Position numbers and translations under genes: made by a program. Of a DNA stretch of 64,000 bases, positions 26,600 to 37,740 are shown in pieces. How positions within the stretch are numbered: the first letter of the stretch is position 1; every line of letters starts with the position of its first letter. The notes under the pieces were generated by a model. It was not told the DNA's origin. It made no database searches and saw nothing but the letters and a program-made list of their open reading frames with translations. The DNA comes from Erythrophleum ivorense (taxonomy: Eukaryota > Streptophyta > Magnoliopsida > Fabales > Fabaceae): NCBI GenBank assembly GCA_026724425.1, contig JAIUCV010000009.1, positions 18,239,294 to 18,303,293 on the forward strand. The letters are read 5' to 3'.

Positions 26600-26765
26600 G
26601 ATTGGACCTTGTGAGTCCATGGTGGAGCTATGGTACGGCTGCCACCCATGCATGTACTTCGATCAGCCACTGGGTTATGATCAAACCCCAGATGCACTAA
26701 GCCCTGGTTGTGCTCATTAGGGAGTGGGTGCCGTGGACGGGCCTCTCCCAGTATTATTGGCATTT
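26600..26765 (+). repeat. GC-richer conserved block of family C LTRs (C2 copy)
   Basis: A stretch of about 160 bp, clearly richer in G and C than its surroundings, with GGCTGCCACCCATGCATG near its start and GGGAGTGGGTGCCGTGGACG near its end. It is present in C1 (about 13715-13870, reversed), C3 (about 53850-54005) and C4 (about 20200-20325). Strong conservation among otherwise drifted copies suggests a constrained LTR part. Confidence 0.5.
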
Positions 26766-27589
26766 AACATGTGAAAATATGATTGCTAGTATGAGATGGA
26801 AATCATAGTAGCCTAACCATTTCCTTTGCTGATATGACTGATATGATTCTGATGTTAATTTTGATTCATGCATATATGTTAATTAAATTAGATTATATAA
26901 ATGGAAATTTCCTTGGTTACTGAGATTCACACCTCACCCCGTTTCATGGGATCATATTTTCAGGTGAAGGCTCTTCGGGTAAGGATAAGGGGAAGCAAGT
27001 GGATGAAAATTCATAAGCCTTAGCCATGTGTGGAGGAAGCTACACTTGGGCTAATCTGAGTAGAGTAGATGCAATTTTGTTAATATTTTATATAGCATCA
27101 TCATGTAATCATATTACCAAGTGTAGGCATTTACATTTAAATTAATTAGATTGTATCTATTAAAGAGTTAAATCTCATTATAACTTGGTATTGGATGTAT
27201 GAACTTACAGTATCTGATGTATAAACTTTGTTGACTATATGATATGGTCTACTGTTAGAAATGTCATCATGGGATATATTAGATTGTTGATTTGAATCAG
27301 TGATGTATGGAATTTGTAATGGAATGTATATTTGAATGATAATTGCTGGAAGCTTATGAAATTCTGCTATTATTAATCTATAAACTTGTTGATCTAGGGT
27401 AGTTGGAGGAGTAGAAATTGACTCTTAAGTCTTGAACTAGTAGTAATAGATTAGCTGGGTAAATTAGGCTAATGAAAGTTATTGGAGCCCCACAATTAAG
27501 GTAGAGTGGCCCTAGGGTGTTATTAGAGGGAGAGTGGAGAGTATGAGACAAGATTTTAGGAGTTGTAGGATCAGAAGGCATTTTGCTGC

Positions 27590-27990
27590 GCCCAAAATGG
27601 GATTAGCCATGGCCAATAGAGGCGAAATTGCCCAGTAGGAGTACCAGAGAGCAATTCGCCACGGTGAAAAGTAGAATTAGCCGCGGTAAAGTGTGAGAGG
27701 CAAAACTGGGAGTCGTCCAGAGGGTAATTCGCCGCGAATAAATGGGAATTAGCCACAGCAAACTTTTATGAAAATGTGACAAGCATTCCAGAGAGGAATT
27801 AGCCGCGGCGAAAGGAGGAATTGGCCGCTCCCAATAGCGAGAGGCAAGTGAGGTAAGTTCCAGGAGGCTTCCTCACCACAGTGCCATGTAGGTTAGCCAT
27901 GGTGAAGCTCTAACTCACCACGGCAAAATCTGTAAAGATATAAGGGTGAACCCGAGAGCAATTAGCCGTAGCGCAAGGGCATTTAGCCAA
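27590..27990 (+). repeat. irregular repeats of GCCGCGGC-type motif (C2 copy)
   Basis: Around ten variants of ATTAGCCGCGGCGAA or AATTGGCCGC spaced 20-50 bp apart, some as ATTCGCCACGG or TTAGCCATGG. The same organisation is seen reversed in C1 (12725-13020) and in C3 (about 54820-55135). The motif is a near-palindrome and in the reverse sense reads GGCCAATT. Confidence 0.6.
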
Positions 27991-30202
27991 GACTAACGGT
28001 CCCAAACTCTCATTCTAACCTAGAAATCTTAATTTTTCATATGGTAACCTTAAGGGATGTCTTAGAAACATTGGTAGAAGATTCTTGTAAGTTGGAATTA
28101 ATGGGTAATAGAATCAAAGGCTTATAAAATGAGTGTTTGTTTTCCTTGTGTACATGAATGCTTGTAATTATTTGATTAATGACTCTAATAACATTAAGGT
28201 TCAAATTTCCCTGCATTTTTTGAATGTAATTAGTCTTAATGTATTGTAACCTTAATTTATGGTTATTAATCACGTATTTTACCTTAATTACAATGGTTAG
28301 AAGTTAAGGTTGTCACAACCTTCCCAAACGAATCCATTAAAGTTTAGGCTCATCGCTGTTAGAAAACATACACCAAAGGGGCTTTACCAGTCTCGGAGCT
28401 TCCCATGGTTTTTGGGGCCTCTAATAACCTTGGGCAACTCAAATTTCCCATTTAGAAAGCCCTCCTATGTGTTTTTCCAGAAGTTGCACTTATTTACAAA
28501 AATGCCATTACGTTTTGTCAGTTTTCGTTAGCAATTGTTTCACCATCCTAACTTCATTTTTCTTCCCGTCTGAGCCTGGAATTATCATTTTTAAGATCCT
28601 AGGACTCTACCTAAATTTTTTGGAATATTATCTAACTCATTTCAGAGGACTTGCTTTTATATGACTCATTTCATCATTTTACAAAAATTGTGTTTGTTAC
28701 ACAAGTCCCTAAGCATGGGTGACACAAAGCCAAAAGTCTTAAGAATGAGTGAGGTTAAGTCAAAAGTCTCTAAAGTGGGTGATGTTAATTCAAATGCCCT
28801 AAATAATTGGGAGGCTAGATCAAAAGTTTCTAAAGCTTATTTTTACTTTGATGGATTTATATGACTTCAAATATTTGATTATCTTTGATATTTGAAAGCC
28901 AATTATGCATGTTTGCTCTCTTTGACATGATAACATGCCTTATAAGTGTTCTTGAAAGATGAATAAGTTATTGAGATTCATAGAATCTCACTCTCTATTA
29001 TATCTAATTATGTCTAAGGAACTTTCAAAGACCCAATCATGGAGAGCAACAAGCATGGATTACCTTACTTTGATAATAGTTTCAGTTTTTATATGACATC
29101 TTGCCCATATGAGATTGTACATATTTTTTTGTGATGTAAACATTCTCACATATGTAAAAGCATGAGATTATGATGTAAACATCATTTTTGAATATAAATG
29201 TACAAGAATGTGCAATTTGGGTATGTATGGGCCATGGAAAGTATGTGTATAATCCTAAGTTGATGAGTCATTTTGAGTTTAATGATATTTGGGACTTGAT
29301 AAAGTGGTCATATATGCTGCATTTCATGTTTGGGACATGTTGAGATGGTCGCATGCAATGAAAAAGTCCATTTTGAATCATTTGGAACCAATGGTGCACC
29401 ATTTTGAGCCACTTTCTACCCCTAAACCAAAATCTAACTAAATGAATGAATTTTTGGATAAAATTTATCAAGCATTTAGATCTTTACATAAAGCCAAAGA
29501 ACATAATTTTTGGAGCTCTATAGAATTTATTATGATTTTTGAAAGTTGGCTAAAAATTGCAAAATTACCTGGGTACTGTTCATATGGTTAGTTCGGGTTC
29601 TTTGGGTATTTGAGAGGCCAAATGGACTACAATGCTCATGAAATTTTATAATAATATATTTGGCATTATAAATTTTTCACAGCCATAAGTTTGCTTAAAA
29701 AAGAGCTATGTAGCCAAGATATGCATGCTCAAAGTTTTAGGTCTAGGTTGGGTCTAAAATTCTGATGTAGTTACTATTCCATTAGATTTTTGAAGACCAA
29801 ATGAACTTATTTTGATCTAAAATTTTTACAACATGTAATTCATGTCTTGAGCTTTACATAAAGTCCTAATTTGTGTAAATCAGAGTTTTCTAACTCAAGA
29901 TATGAATTTTTGAAGTTGATGGCTAAAATATGAAACCATGAGAAATGGTGCTAAAGCGCTAGCTTGATTCATATGGCTTATAACCCGAGATGCATGACTC
30001 CTTTTCTGATGTTTCATGTTGAAAAAACTTTTCTAGCATGATTTTTGAGATTGAAATACTAAAGTTATGCATTTATGCAAAATTTGAGAAGGTAGGCCTT
30101 TAATATCGATTTATTTCACTGCTAAAAGTGTTAAGAATAAGGAAATTAATGTTGTAAGCATGATGTAATGTAAATTAGGTATTATTTCTTTATGGTATGA
30201 TA

Positions 30203-31536
30203 GGACTTGCTCATGATCCCAAAAAACAACAATTTAAGTAGTTAACTAATCATTTAGCATTTCAAAAACATATATGTGCATCAAATGTTATATCAAAAAG
30301 AGCATATACATGGAATTAGGAAATTAACCCGGTTACCTCAATAAAGCTCAATTACTCTTCCTTTAGTTACCAACATAGTCCAAATGCCCACTAAGCCTAT
30401 GATAAGTATAACTATCATCATTTAACTATTATTAACAAAATAGTTCCCTATCCATTGATCTATTTCATCAAGAATCCATTAGAAATTACTTACCCAAGTT
30501 CTCAAAGAGTCCATTGCACCAATTAAAGTCAAAACACTAAGAACTCACAATGGGTCACTCCTAACATCTCCATTTTCGCACACATAAAAGCCATGCACTA
30601 AAATTCAATCTAAATGATAGAAAGTCAACACATATACCTTATAAAAGAAAGGGAAACACTTACCCATACATCTAAGAGATTAAATGGACTGATTTAAGCC
30701 TTGATTACCAAGAACACACCGTGGGCCATCCTATAACTTGGATTTTCGCATATACAATCAACCATATACCAAACTCATCCAATAACATGAAATTTGAGCA
30801 AGGTTACACTACAGAATGAAGACAAATGCTTACCCTATAGTTCCAGCAACTCCAAACTTTGGAAATCTTGCAAGGAATCATTCAAACACCAAATTTCATA
30901 TTTGAGAAAGAGATGAAAATCCACCAAATGACAAACCAACTTGACCAAAATGTAGAGGAAGAAGAGAGGATTAAATTTTGTATAACTCACCTTAGCTAAA
31001 TCACCCTTTAGAAGTGCAAAATGGTGGCAAGAAGCTAAAAAAAACCCTAGCCTCCTCCCAAATATGCAAAAATGCTCTCTTGGTTTTGCAACACAAAATG
31101 TTTGCTTCCAAATCTTTTATGTGGCTATAAAACCCTTATGGTTTTAAGTTGGAAATGGGTTGAACCAATTGCCCATAATCCATTTGGGCCCTTTCTGAAG
31201 TATTGGGCCAAAGCTAAAAAGGGTTTATTTAAGTCAAGTCTGTATAAGAATGTAATTGAGCCTCTATTAATGGTTTACTATTATAAACAAAATAACTATA
31301 AGGCCCAAGCATTTAATTTCCCTTCTTCACTTACTATTCTTCCTAATTAAGCCCAAATTGATAATTAAAAAATTTATTTACTTTTAACAATGGCCAAGAA
31401 TCATTATTTTGTCTCAAAATATTTTAAACAAAAGCATTCATATAATTTATTTCAAAATCCCTGTAATAATCCTTTATCTTCCCTAATTAATTACTTAAGT
31501 CTCTATCATTTCCTTGATAAATTTTTGGATGTTACG
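30203..31536 (-). mobile_element. LTR family C, copy C4, 5' part (reverse; 3' LTR of the chromovirus)
   Basis: Continues C4 after D1 (GGACT at 30203-30207) and aligns with about 13860-15343 of C1. Read on the minus strand it begins CGTAACATCC at 31536, where the expected first T has become C. It adjoins the purine-rich 3' end of an internal region, so it is the 3' LTR of a minus-strand element. ORFs at 31072-31599 are not conserved in C1, C2 or C3. Confidence 0.65.
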
Positions 31537-32737
31537 TTCTCCCTTCCTTTTAGGAAATTTTTCCTCAAAATTACATATACCTTACTCAAAAAGCGCTAGA
31601 TAATCCTTTCTCATTACTTCCTTGGTTTCTCAAGTTGCTCCATCAAAAGTCAGCCATTTCCATACCATTTTCGCCCAAAAGATGTTCTCCTTATACTACT
31701 ATCTTACTTTGATACCCACAATTCTCTTCATTTAAGTAGACAAAATTAAGTGACATATAAACATGCATCTCCCTTATTCTTTCTTTGTCCACAACTAAAG
31801 AGATCCTGATCAAGTTCTACACAATCACCTTACTACAAGTGCTAAGCACCTAGCTTAAATAAACCTTGATTTCTTTCTTTCTTTCTCTCTTCTTTTATAT
31901 ATTTTTTTCCAAATTCCAGAGTGCCAATAGTCAATCATAGAGTTTCATGTTAACTTCTTTTTGGTTCTTAATTTAGTAAAGAAGTAGCTTCTATATGCTT
32001 GATCTAACTTTCCTTAATAGCTAATATTAAGAGTCACAGGAGGATTCCACTTAATTAAGCTCATGCTGTTCATCTCTTTAACATCAACCTAGGTGGGTAA
32101 ACCTTATTTCATAGCAAGGTTTTTACTTGTCCTTTATTCAAAGTAACCTCACTCTTCTCTAGCCCAACTTCCTTAATTAAAGAGAGTCTCACTTCTCATA
32201 AGGTCATCTAGTTTAACTTATGTTTAGTTACCTTATAAAATATCACACACATTATATCCTTATTTAATTTATTTTTCTACATAAAGTTTGATAAACATGT
32301 AGTTCGATCCCATGACTAGTCTATTTAAAATCCTCAAACATCCTAGAGCCTCATCTTGCATACACCTAGAATTAAAACATAATCTTTTAAGTCTAGACTA
32401 TGTTCTTTGATAAACCAGACCTCAAAAGTGATATTACTAAGGTATTAATGTAATCTTTTAAGACTTGGGGGATGAGTCTCCGTAAGTATTACAAGCCATA
32501 ATCCAAGTGGATGTTCCACTAGATCACATGATTACAATGACCCACCCCAAAATAGGTTGTCTAAGGCACCAGAAATTTTCAATTTGCAATGATGGTCCAT
32601 CCTAGACAATCTAATTGTTGTTCTTAGGTGTAATGAGCATAGAAAAATCTTTAGTAGCCTTTTCAACACTTGCGAACGTACCATTAAAATCCTATGCACA
32701 TGATTCTAAAGATTCCCATGATTAATCAATCCAAGCA
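31537..32737 (-). mobile_element. 3' end of chromovirus (Del/Tekay-like) internal region
   Basis: Minus-strand sequence just upstream of the C4 LTR. Next to the LTR it reads TTTTGAGGAAAAATTTCC then AAGGAAGGGAGAA, matching the usual chromovirus ending in which a TTTCGAGGACGAAA-like stretch precedes the polypurine tract and a TGTAACACC LTR. The rest is heavily decayed and I could not read integrase motifs. It is interrupted by B2; more of the same element probably follows at 47193-47831. A TTTC microsatellite lies at about 31870-31896. Confidence 0.6.
31582..31700 (-). pseudogene. chromodomain C-terminal remnant of a chromovirus polyprotein
   Basis: On the minus strand one frame reads DGAT*ETKEVMRKDYLALFE, then a stop. 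This fits the end of plant chromovirus chromodomains, which typically run EEATWE followed by MR and YP.LF; the star would be the conserved Trp changed TGG to TGA. The LTR and polypurine tract follow within 60 bp, as in Del/Tekay elements. Chromodomains guide integration to marked chromatin. Upstream frames are broken, so this is a dead copy. The match is short and made from memory of the family. Confidence 0.5.
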
Positions 32738-34142
32738 TGTAATACCATATTACTTTCAACATTGATCCCCTTCTTACAAATGGAATTATACAATTTATCA
32801 AAGGCATCTCAAGAAAATACATTAAAATAATGAATTAAATTATGTTGCGTAGTGGATAAATTTTTCATTTCACATTTCCAGGGCCGTATGAACTTGCCAA
32901 TAACATTCTCTAATTATTTTCCATTCATACAAATCATAAAATTCTCAAAACTTAGCACAAATCATGGATCAAGGGTCAAGAATCCCAAATAATCACATTT
33001 TTCCTCGGTTCCAAGATAGCAGAATTTGAGGCAACTTTGAAAAATCATAACTAATTCTAGAAAAATCAAAATCAAGCAAACCATAACTTTTTGGAGAGAT
33101 CTAGATGTCAAATGTACAATAAAAATAATTTCCAGCCATGAAAATCCTATTTAGACCATGTTTGATAACAAGAAAAGTAGAAAGGTTTGGTTGCCCTCTG
33201 ATACTGATACAAATTACTAATATAAAACTTTGAAAATTCATAATTCATTCTGAAAAAATCCAATCCATGCAACCTATACCAATTTGGAAAGTTACAGATG
33301 TTAAGGAGGAGAAAAATAGTTCCAGACCAATCCAAGAGTATTTAGACCTCGAAAATCAATCAAATAGTACCATGGGTTAGCAACTTCAAAAATTAATGTC
33401 TTCCTCTCTAGACATCCAAATGAGGTGCTTCTAATTGGCACAAGTCAATGGGAAGGTCTAATTTCTTCTTGTAACATTTAGTGGTAATTGGACATCATTT
33501 GCCCCATGAATGATAGAGATACAATTAGGACCAAATGAACAATGACAGCAACAAAAACCAGAAAATTTTGCCAACTTAAAAAATTCACCAAATATTTTGT
33601 AGACATCCAAATAATATCCACTTTAGCTTCCCAAAAAGCTCTCAACAAGTTATAGATGCATGTCAAATCTCAGACCAAGAAGAGCTCATTTGGATAGAAA
33701 GTGATATAACTTCACAAAATGGTCAATTTTAGCTTCCATAAAGTGTCAAGTTTGTCCAAATGGCTTTTCCAATGGTTTGACACCTCCTGGACAAGTTTAA
33801 AAGCATAAATATGCCTCGTAGGAACTGCTTAAGTGGTTCCAAGCCTCATGCATCTCAATTGGACCATTCTATACCCAAGAATACATTATACACATAAGTC
33901 ATTCAAGAAGCTAAATCCCACATTTGCATTAATTTCATGCACATGTGGTCCATACAGGATTTATACATCATATTACAATTGTTCATGATCTTACATCTCA
34001 AAAATAACATATACATAATCACTTTACCATTCAATTACAAAGTAAGCTACATAATGGTTCAAATATAGCTTTTCAAAGCCCTTGGCTTGCATTTCTCCCT
34101 TCTTGTGTGTTACCTAGACATTTTAAGATGATGGAGGGAAAG

Positions 34143-35057
34143 TAATGCAATAGCACCAAGAGACCTTGCTGAGCATAGAAGTGGAGCTGATGAAGGATAT
34201 GGTGCTAAGCTTCAGGGCCAAGGATGTGATTTGCAAATTAAAACCCAAGAGTTCAAGTCAAATGTGCCTAAAAATCCATTGCAAGGCATAGGAGGCCTAA
34301 TAACAAGAGCTAGGGCCAAAGCAATGAAAGAAGCCTTCAATTGTTTGATTCATAAGCTTCATGACTTAGAGCCCATTTATTTGAGCCAAGAGAGGGCCTA
34401 AGAAGATGTAAAAGTTGTGATAATGCTAGCCATTCTATAAGAGGAGTGCCAAGGCCCAATTGGAGTCCAATGGCAAGATATTAAGAATCATGTGTCAACC
34501 ATGTGATTTTTAATGAAGCATGAGCATCCCATGTGACTACTTAAAGAAGCTAATTGGTTTGGGCTAGGATTCTTTATGAATTTGGTCATTTATTTATTTT
34601 ATTATTTTTAGGACTTGCTCAAAGATCCTATCTTTGAGATTAAGTTAAAATTAGTATCCTAATCTTGTTCTTTGATTTTAGGCACCATTTAATATATTTA
34701 TAATCATATTTTAGAGTTTAACTTTTATTAGGATTTTAGACTTTTAGAAACTTTGCCTATAAAAGGCTTCCTATTGTATTCTATTTTTAGATCATGAATG
34801 AATTTGAGTATTATTCAATTCTTTATGAGGCCTTTGCTTCTTTGTATTCTTTGAGAGTTCATGTGACTTGTCAAAGGATTGGTCATCCTTTATGGCATCA
34901 TTGGCTAGGGTTCTAAGAGACAAGTTCTCTTAGGGTTCTACCTCCAACCAATAATCCCTTTGTGTGCTTCCACTTTCATGTAAGACGTAGCCAATCTCGG
35001 GTGATCAATTTGTGTGCCAAGGTTCCTAGGACAAGGTTCTTAGAGGGTCTTGTATCA
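34143..35057 (+). mobile_element. 5' LTR of the gypsy element (915 bp)
   Basis: Begins TAATGCAATAG, where the 3' LTR has TGATGCAATAG, so the first G has become A. It ends GTCTTGTATCA. It lies directly after GAAAG and before the primer-binding site. The plus strand carries a frame related to the one at 44061-44426 of the 3' LTR but with extra stops. Confidence 0.92.
34758..34766 (+). promoter_or_regulatory. TATA box of gypsy 5' LTR
   Basis: TATAAAAGG, a canonical plant core promoter sequence, preserved as TATAAAAG at 44677-44684 in the 3' LTR. Transcription would be expected to begin about 30 bp downstream. Confidence 0.7.
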
Positions 35058-35059
35058 TT

Positions 35060-35071
35060 TGGTATTAGAGC
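35060..35071 (+). promoter_or_regulatory. primer-binding site for tRNA-iMet
   Basis: TGGTATTAGAGC begins two bases after the 5' LTR. It differs by one C-to-T change from TGGTATCAGAGC, the usual complement of the 3' end of plant initiator methionine tRNA, which primes minus-strand synthesis. Confidence 0.9.
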
Positions 35072-35893
35072 TTTGGTTTGCTAATGCAAGGTATATCTTT
35101 GTGTTTCCCTTCCACTGTTCTTCATAATTTTTCTCCTTCCATTTGTATTACCTTTTTCATCTTTGCCTTTGTCTTTTATCTTCTTCCTTCTTCCATTGTT
35201 GTGTGCCTTTATCCTCATTCCAAAAAAAAGTGTGATACTAAAAAAAAAATTCAAAAAAAATTCGATAAAAAAAAGAGAGTGAAAAAAAAGGAAAAGATTT
35301 AGATCACAAAATTCAAAATTCCAAGTTGTGAAAATTCAAAATTGAAAGCTTAAAGCTTGGAGTTAGTTTCCTAATTTGATTGCATTGAGTAGCTATCAAG
35401 TTATCTACTTTCCTATTTTGCATTCAAGTAAGAATTTTCTTTCCTAATTGTTCTAAACTTGAATTGCAAGTAGTTTCCTATTTTGATTAACTTGGTTCTC
35501 AAGTAATTTCCTATTCTTAAAGTTTCCTATTTTCAAATTTTTCCTTTCCTTCCAAGCCATCCAATCCTCCCTTTCCTCCTTGTTTTTCCTTTCCTCCTTC
35601 CCTTTTTGTTACACACCTCTTTTTCACCTTTGGGAATTTGCATTTTAGGATTCTAGTTTTTTTTATTACCACTAGTTTGATCTTTTCTTTTGATTTGCTT
35701 GTGACTTGCTTAGAACACTTGTAAGAAGCAAATTGTTGAGTGGTAAAAGGCTAGAATATACTATCTTAATAAAAGCCAAATTTTGAGAGTAAACACAAGT
35801 GAATTACTATTCTTGAGTGTAAACACATAAGCTTGTGAGTTCCGAGGTCCTATATCTTTCTTTGCTTTTTTTTGTACAAACTAATATTTCAGG
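35072..35893 (+). other. untranslated leader of the gypsy element
   Basis: About 820 bp between the primer site and gag, with T-rich stretches and an A-rich low-complexity run at about 35220-35300 broken by short words. An ORF here (35078-35302) is Ser/Phe then Lys-rich because of these runs and is not a gene. Confidence 0.65.
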
Positions 35894-36640
35894 ATGTCTG
35901 GAGAATCTAAGCACAGTGACTTTGATATGAAAGTCTAGGTTAGAGCAATTCAAAATAATTTTGAGAAACTTAGTTCCAGATTAGATGATGTAGAGTCTTC
36001 TTCCAATAGGAGGACCCATAGAAGACGAGCTCAGGTAGAGCTTGATGATGATACTAAGTCTGACTTTAAGGAGTCCCATACTCGGAGAGGTAGACAATCA
36101 TCATCCAATAAGGATGATGGTATTGGAAACATTAAGATGAAGATTCCCTCATTCCTCTGGAAAAATGACCTAGACCAGTACTTAGATTAGGAAAGAAGAG
36201 TGGAGTATGTGTTTGAGTGCCACTCTTACACTGAGGCGAAGAAAGTAAAACTTGCTGTAGTGGAGTTTACTGATTATGCAAGCATCTGGTGGGATTAACT
36301 CTTACTCACCAGAAGACGTACAGGTGAAGGTCTAATTCATGATTGGTAGGAGATGAAAACTATCATACGCAAACAGTTTGTCCCTAGTTACTATTATAGA
36401 GAATTATATAAGAGACTCCAAAAGCTGAAACAAGGTTCCATGAGTGTGGAGGATTATTATCAAGAAATGGAGATTGCCATGATTAAGGAAAATATGGAGG
36501 AAGATCGTGAAGCAACCATGGCCCGATTCATTAAAAGCTTAAATCCTGATATAGCTGCCCAAGTTGATTTATACAATTACCTAGATATAGAGGAGCTCTT
36601 GCATAGAGCTATCAAGGTGAAAAAGCAACTAAGTGCTTGA
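35894..36640 (+). pseudogene. gag: gag (capsid region) of the gypsy element, with stops
   Basis: Structural protein that would form the particle. The frame opens at ATG 35894 (MSGESKHSDF) and continues in one phase to and beyond 36640. It includes KQFVPSYYYRELYKRLQKL and DREATMARFIKSLNPDIAAQ, which match the retrotransposon gag domain of plant Ty3/gypsy elements. In-frame stops occur at 35936 (TAG), 36187 (TAG), 36297 (TAA), about 36350 (TAG) and 36638 (TGA). Most sit where the family has Gln or Trp, so each is explained by one C-to-T or G-to-A change. The domain is otherwise collinear. Confidence 0.85.
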
Positions 36641-36820
36641 CAAAAGCTGAAAGTGACATCTAGCTTAAGTTCTTGGAGGGATTCCAAAGTCTCCTTTAAG
36701 CCAAAGACCGATTTCAAGTCTAAAGAGGAAAGTGAGGTAAAACCCTTTTAGGTTAAGGGTAAAATTGATTCAAAACCTTTCTCATCTTCTAATCCTACTG
36801 CTTCTTCCTCTAAGGTTAGA

Positions 36821-36862
36821 TGTTTTAAATATAATGGTTTTAGTCACATTGCTTCGCAATGT
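36821..36862 (+). pseudogene. gag zinc knuckle, second Cys lost
   Basis: Same frame as gag. CFKYNGFSHIASQC fits the nucleocapsid CX2CX4HX4C knuckle, but the second Cys is Tyr (TGT to TAT, a G-to-A change). It would bind RNA in a live element. A stop follows shortly at about 36872. Confidence 0.75.
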
Positions 36863-37066
36863 CCTAACAAATGAACTATGATTATTCTTGAGAATGGTGA
36901 TGTGACTAGTGCTAGTAGTGAGTCTGAGGAGGATAAGATGCCACCCCTGACTATTGACTCATATTTAAAGTTAACTAAAGCTGTAAATGGTGAAGCCCTT
37001 ATGGCTAGGTGTGCTCTCAACATTCAACCTAAAGAAGATCTCGAGGTAGAGTAGTATGAACATATT

Positions 37067-37417
37067 TTCCATACTCGTTGTTTCATCCATAAGAAGGTAT
37101 ATAGTTTGATTATTGATGGTGGTGGTTGCACAAATATAGCTAGTACTTTACTTGTGGAAAAGCTAAACTTGCCTACTTTGAGGCATCCTACTGCTTATAA
37201 ATTACATTGGCTTAATGATAGTAGGGAGGTAAAGGTAACAAAACAGGTGCTCATCTCTTTTTCTATTAGTAATTATCATGATGGGATTCTTTGTGATGTA
37301 GCACCCATGTATATTGGTCACTTGTTACTTGGTAAGCCATAGCAGTTTGACAGAAAGGTAAAACATGATGGATATAAAAATTATTACTTCTTTGTTTTTA
37401 ATGGTAAGACTATTGTA
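37067..37417 (+). pseudogene. aspartic protease of the gypsy element
   Basis: Same frame as gag. LIIDGGGCTNIAS carries the active-site Asp in the DGG form used by many plant Ty3/gypsy proteases, and GHLLLGKP supplies the flap-distal ending. A TAG at about 37340 replaces the Trp expected after LLLGKP. A linker follows. The enzyme would cut the polyprotein. Confidence 0.8.
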
Positions 37418-37740
37418 TTGACCCCTTTTCATCCTATTCAAGCATATGAGGATCAATTAAAAATTGAAAGAGAGTGTAAGAAGAGAGAGCAAGAAAAGAA
37501 AGGTAAAGTGAGTGTGAGTGTTGAGAATGAGAATAAGCAAGAGAAGGGAGAGTTGAGTAGAAAGGAAAAGAAAATTAGAGAAAAACATGAGGAAAAGAAA
37601 GTGAGTTTATTTTCAGGTAGAAGTGAGATCAAAAGAGCTCTTATTTGTGAAAATGCTTTCTTATTGCTTTATAAAGATGTTTATCTTACTATCGATGATC
37701 TTGATCACTCTTTACTTGCTAGTGTTATGTCTTTATTGCA
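37418..37740 (+). pseudogene. charged linker between protease and reverse transcriptase
   Basis: An open stretch, in frame with protease and RT, rich in Lys and Glu (KKREQEKKGKVSVSVENEN and similar), about 60 residues, followed by sequence leading into RT. Length and charge are typical of the variable spacer in such polyproteins. No catalytic motif. Confidence 0.65.

Larger units (their letters stand above)
25438..28317 (+). mobile_element. complete solo LTR, family C, copy C2 (2880 bp)
   Basis: Starts TGTAACACCCC and ends GGTTGTCACA with exact 5-bp target duplications ACCTT at 25433-25437 and 28318-28322. The host B1 reads straight across the join, from GCTAAAACC into CCCAAACGAATCC. It contains the GC-richer block at about 26605-26765 with CATGCATG and the GCCGCGGC-type repeats at 27590-27990. 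TGTAACACCCC is a start I know from Del/Tekay chromovirus LTRs. No internal region remains. Confidence 0.88.
22236..28701 (+). mobile_element. LTR family B, copy B1 (forward), split by C2
   Basis: Starts TGTAATACCATATT and ends TTTGTTACA. Flanks AAAGT (22231-22235) and CAAGT (28702-28706) differ by one base, and D1 sequence joins across it in the middle of the D1 minisatellite. Net length is about 3.58 kb after removing C2. It carries U3-type repeats (about 22540-23160), palindrome 23650-23666, minisatellite about 23790-23965 and the conserved block, itself cut by C2. The 157-codon ORF at 23735-24208 is a frame through the minisatellite, not a gene. Confidence 0.8.
20331..30202 (-). mobile_element. 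LTR family D, copy D1 (reverse), split by B1
   Basis: Its own sequence is 20331-22235 and 28702/28707-30202, about 3.4 kb. Exact target duplications GGACT lie at 20326-20330 and 30203-30207, and the surrounding C4 sequence joins correctly across it. The plus-strand start TATAATAATC matches TGTAATAATC of D2; the end is TATGATA where a copied patch at 50.6 kb has TATGACA, so both termini have lost the usual TG/CA by transitions. It contains the conserved block (about 20570-20850, reversed), the minisatellite split by B1, and the palindrome at 28973-28989. No internal coding region. Confidence 0.75.

Noticed and set aside
31870..31896. TTTC microsatellite as a regulatory element
   Set aside because: A short simple repeat in a decayed internal region with no conserved context.
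35078..35302. 74-codon ORF just after the gypsy primer site
   Set aside because: Its Lys-rich end is produced by A runs in the untranslated leader; gag begins further down at 35894.
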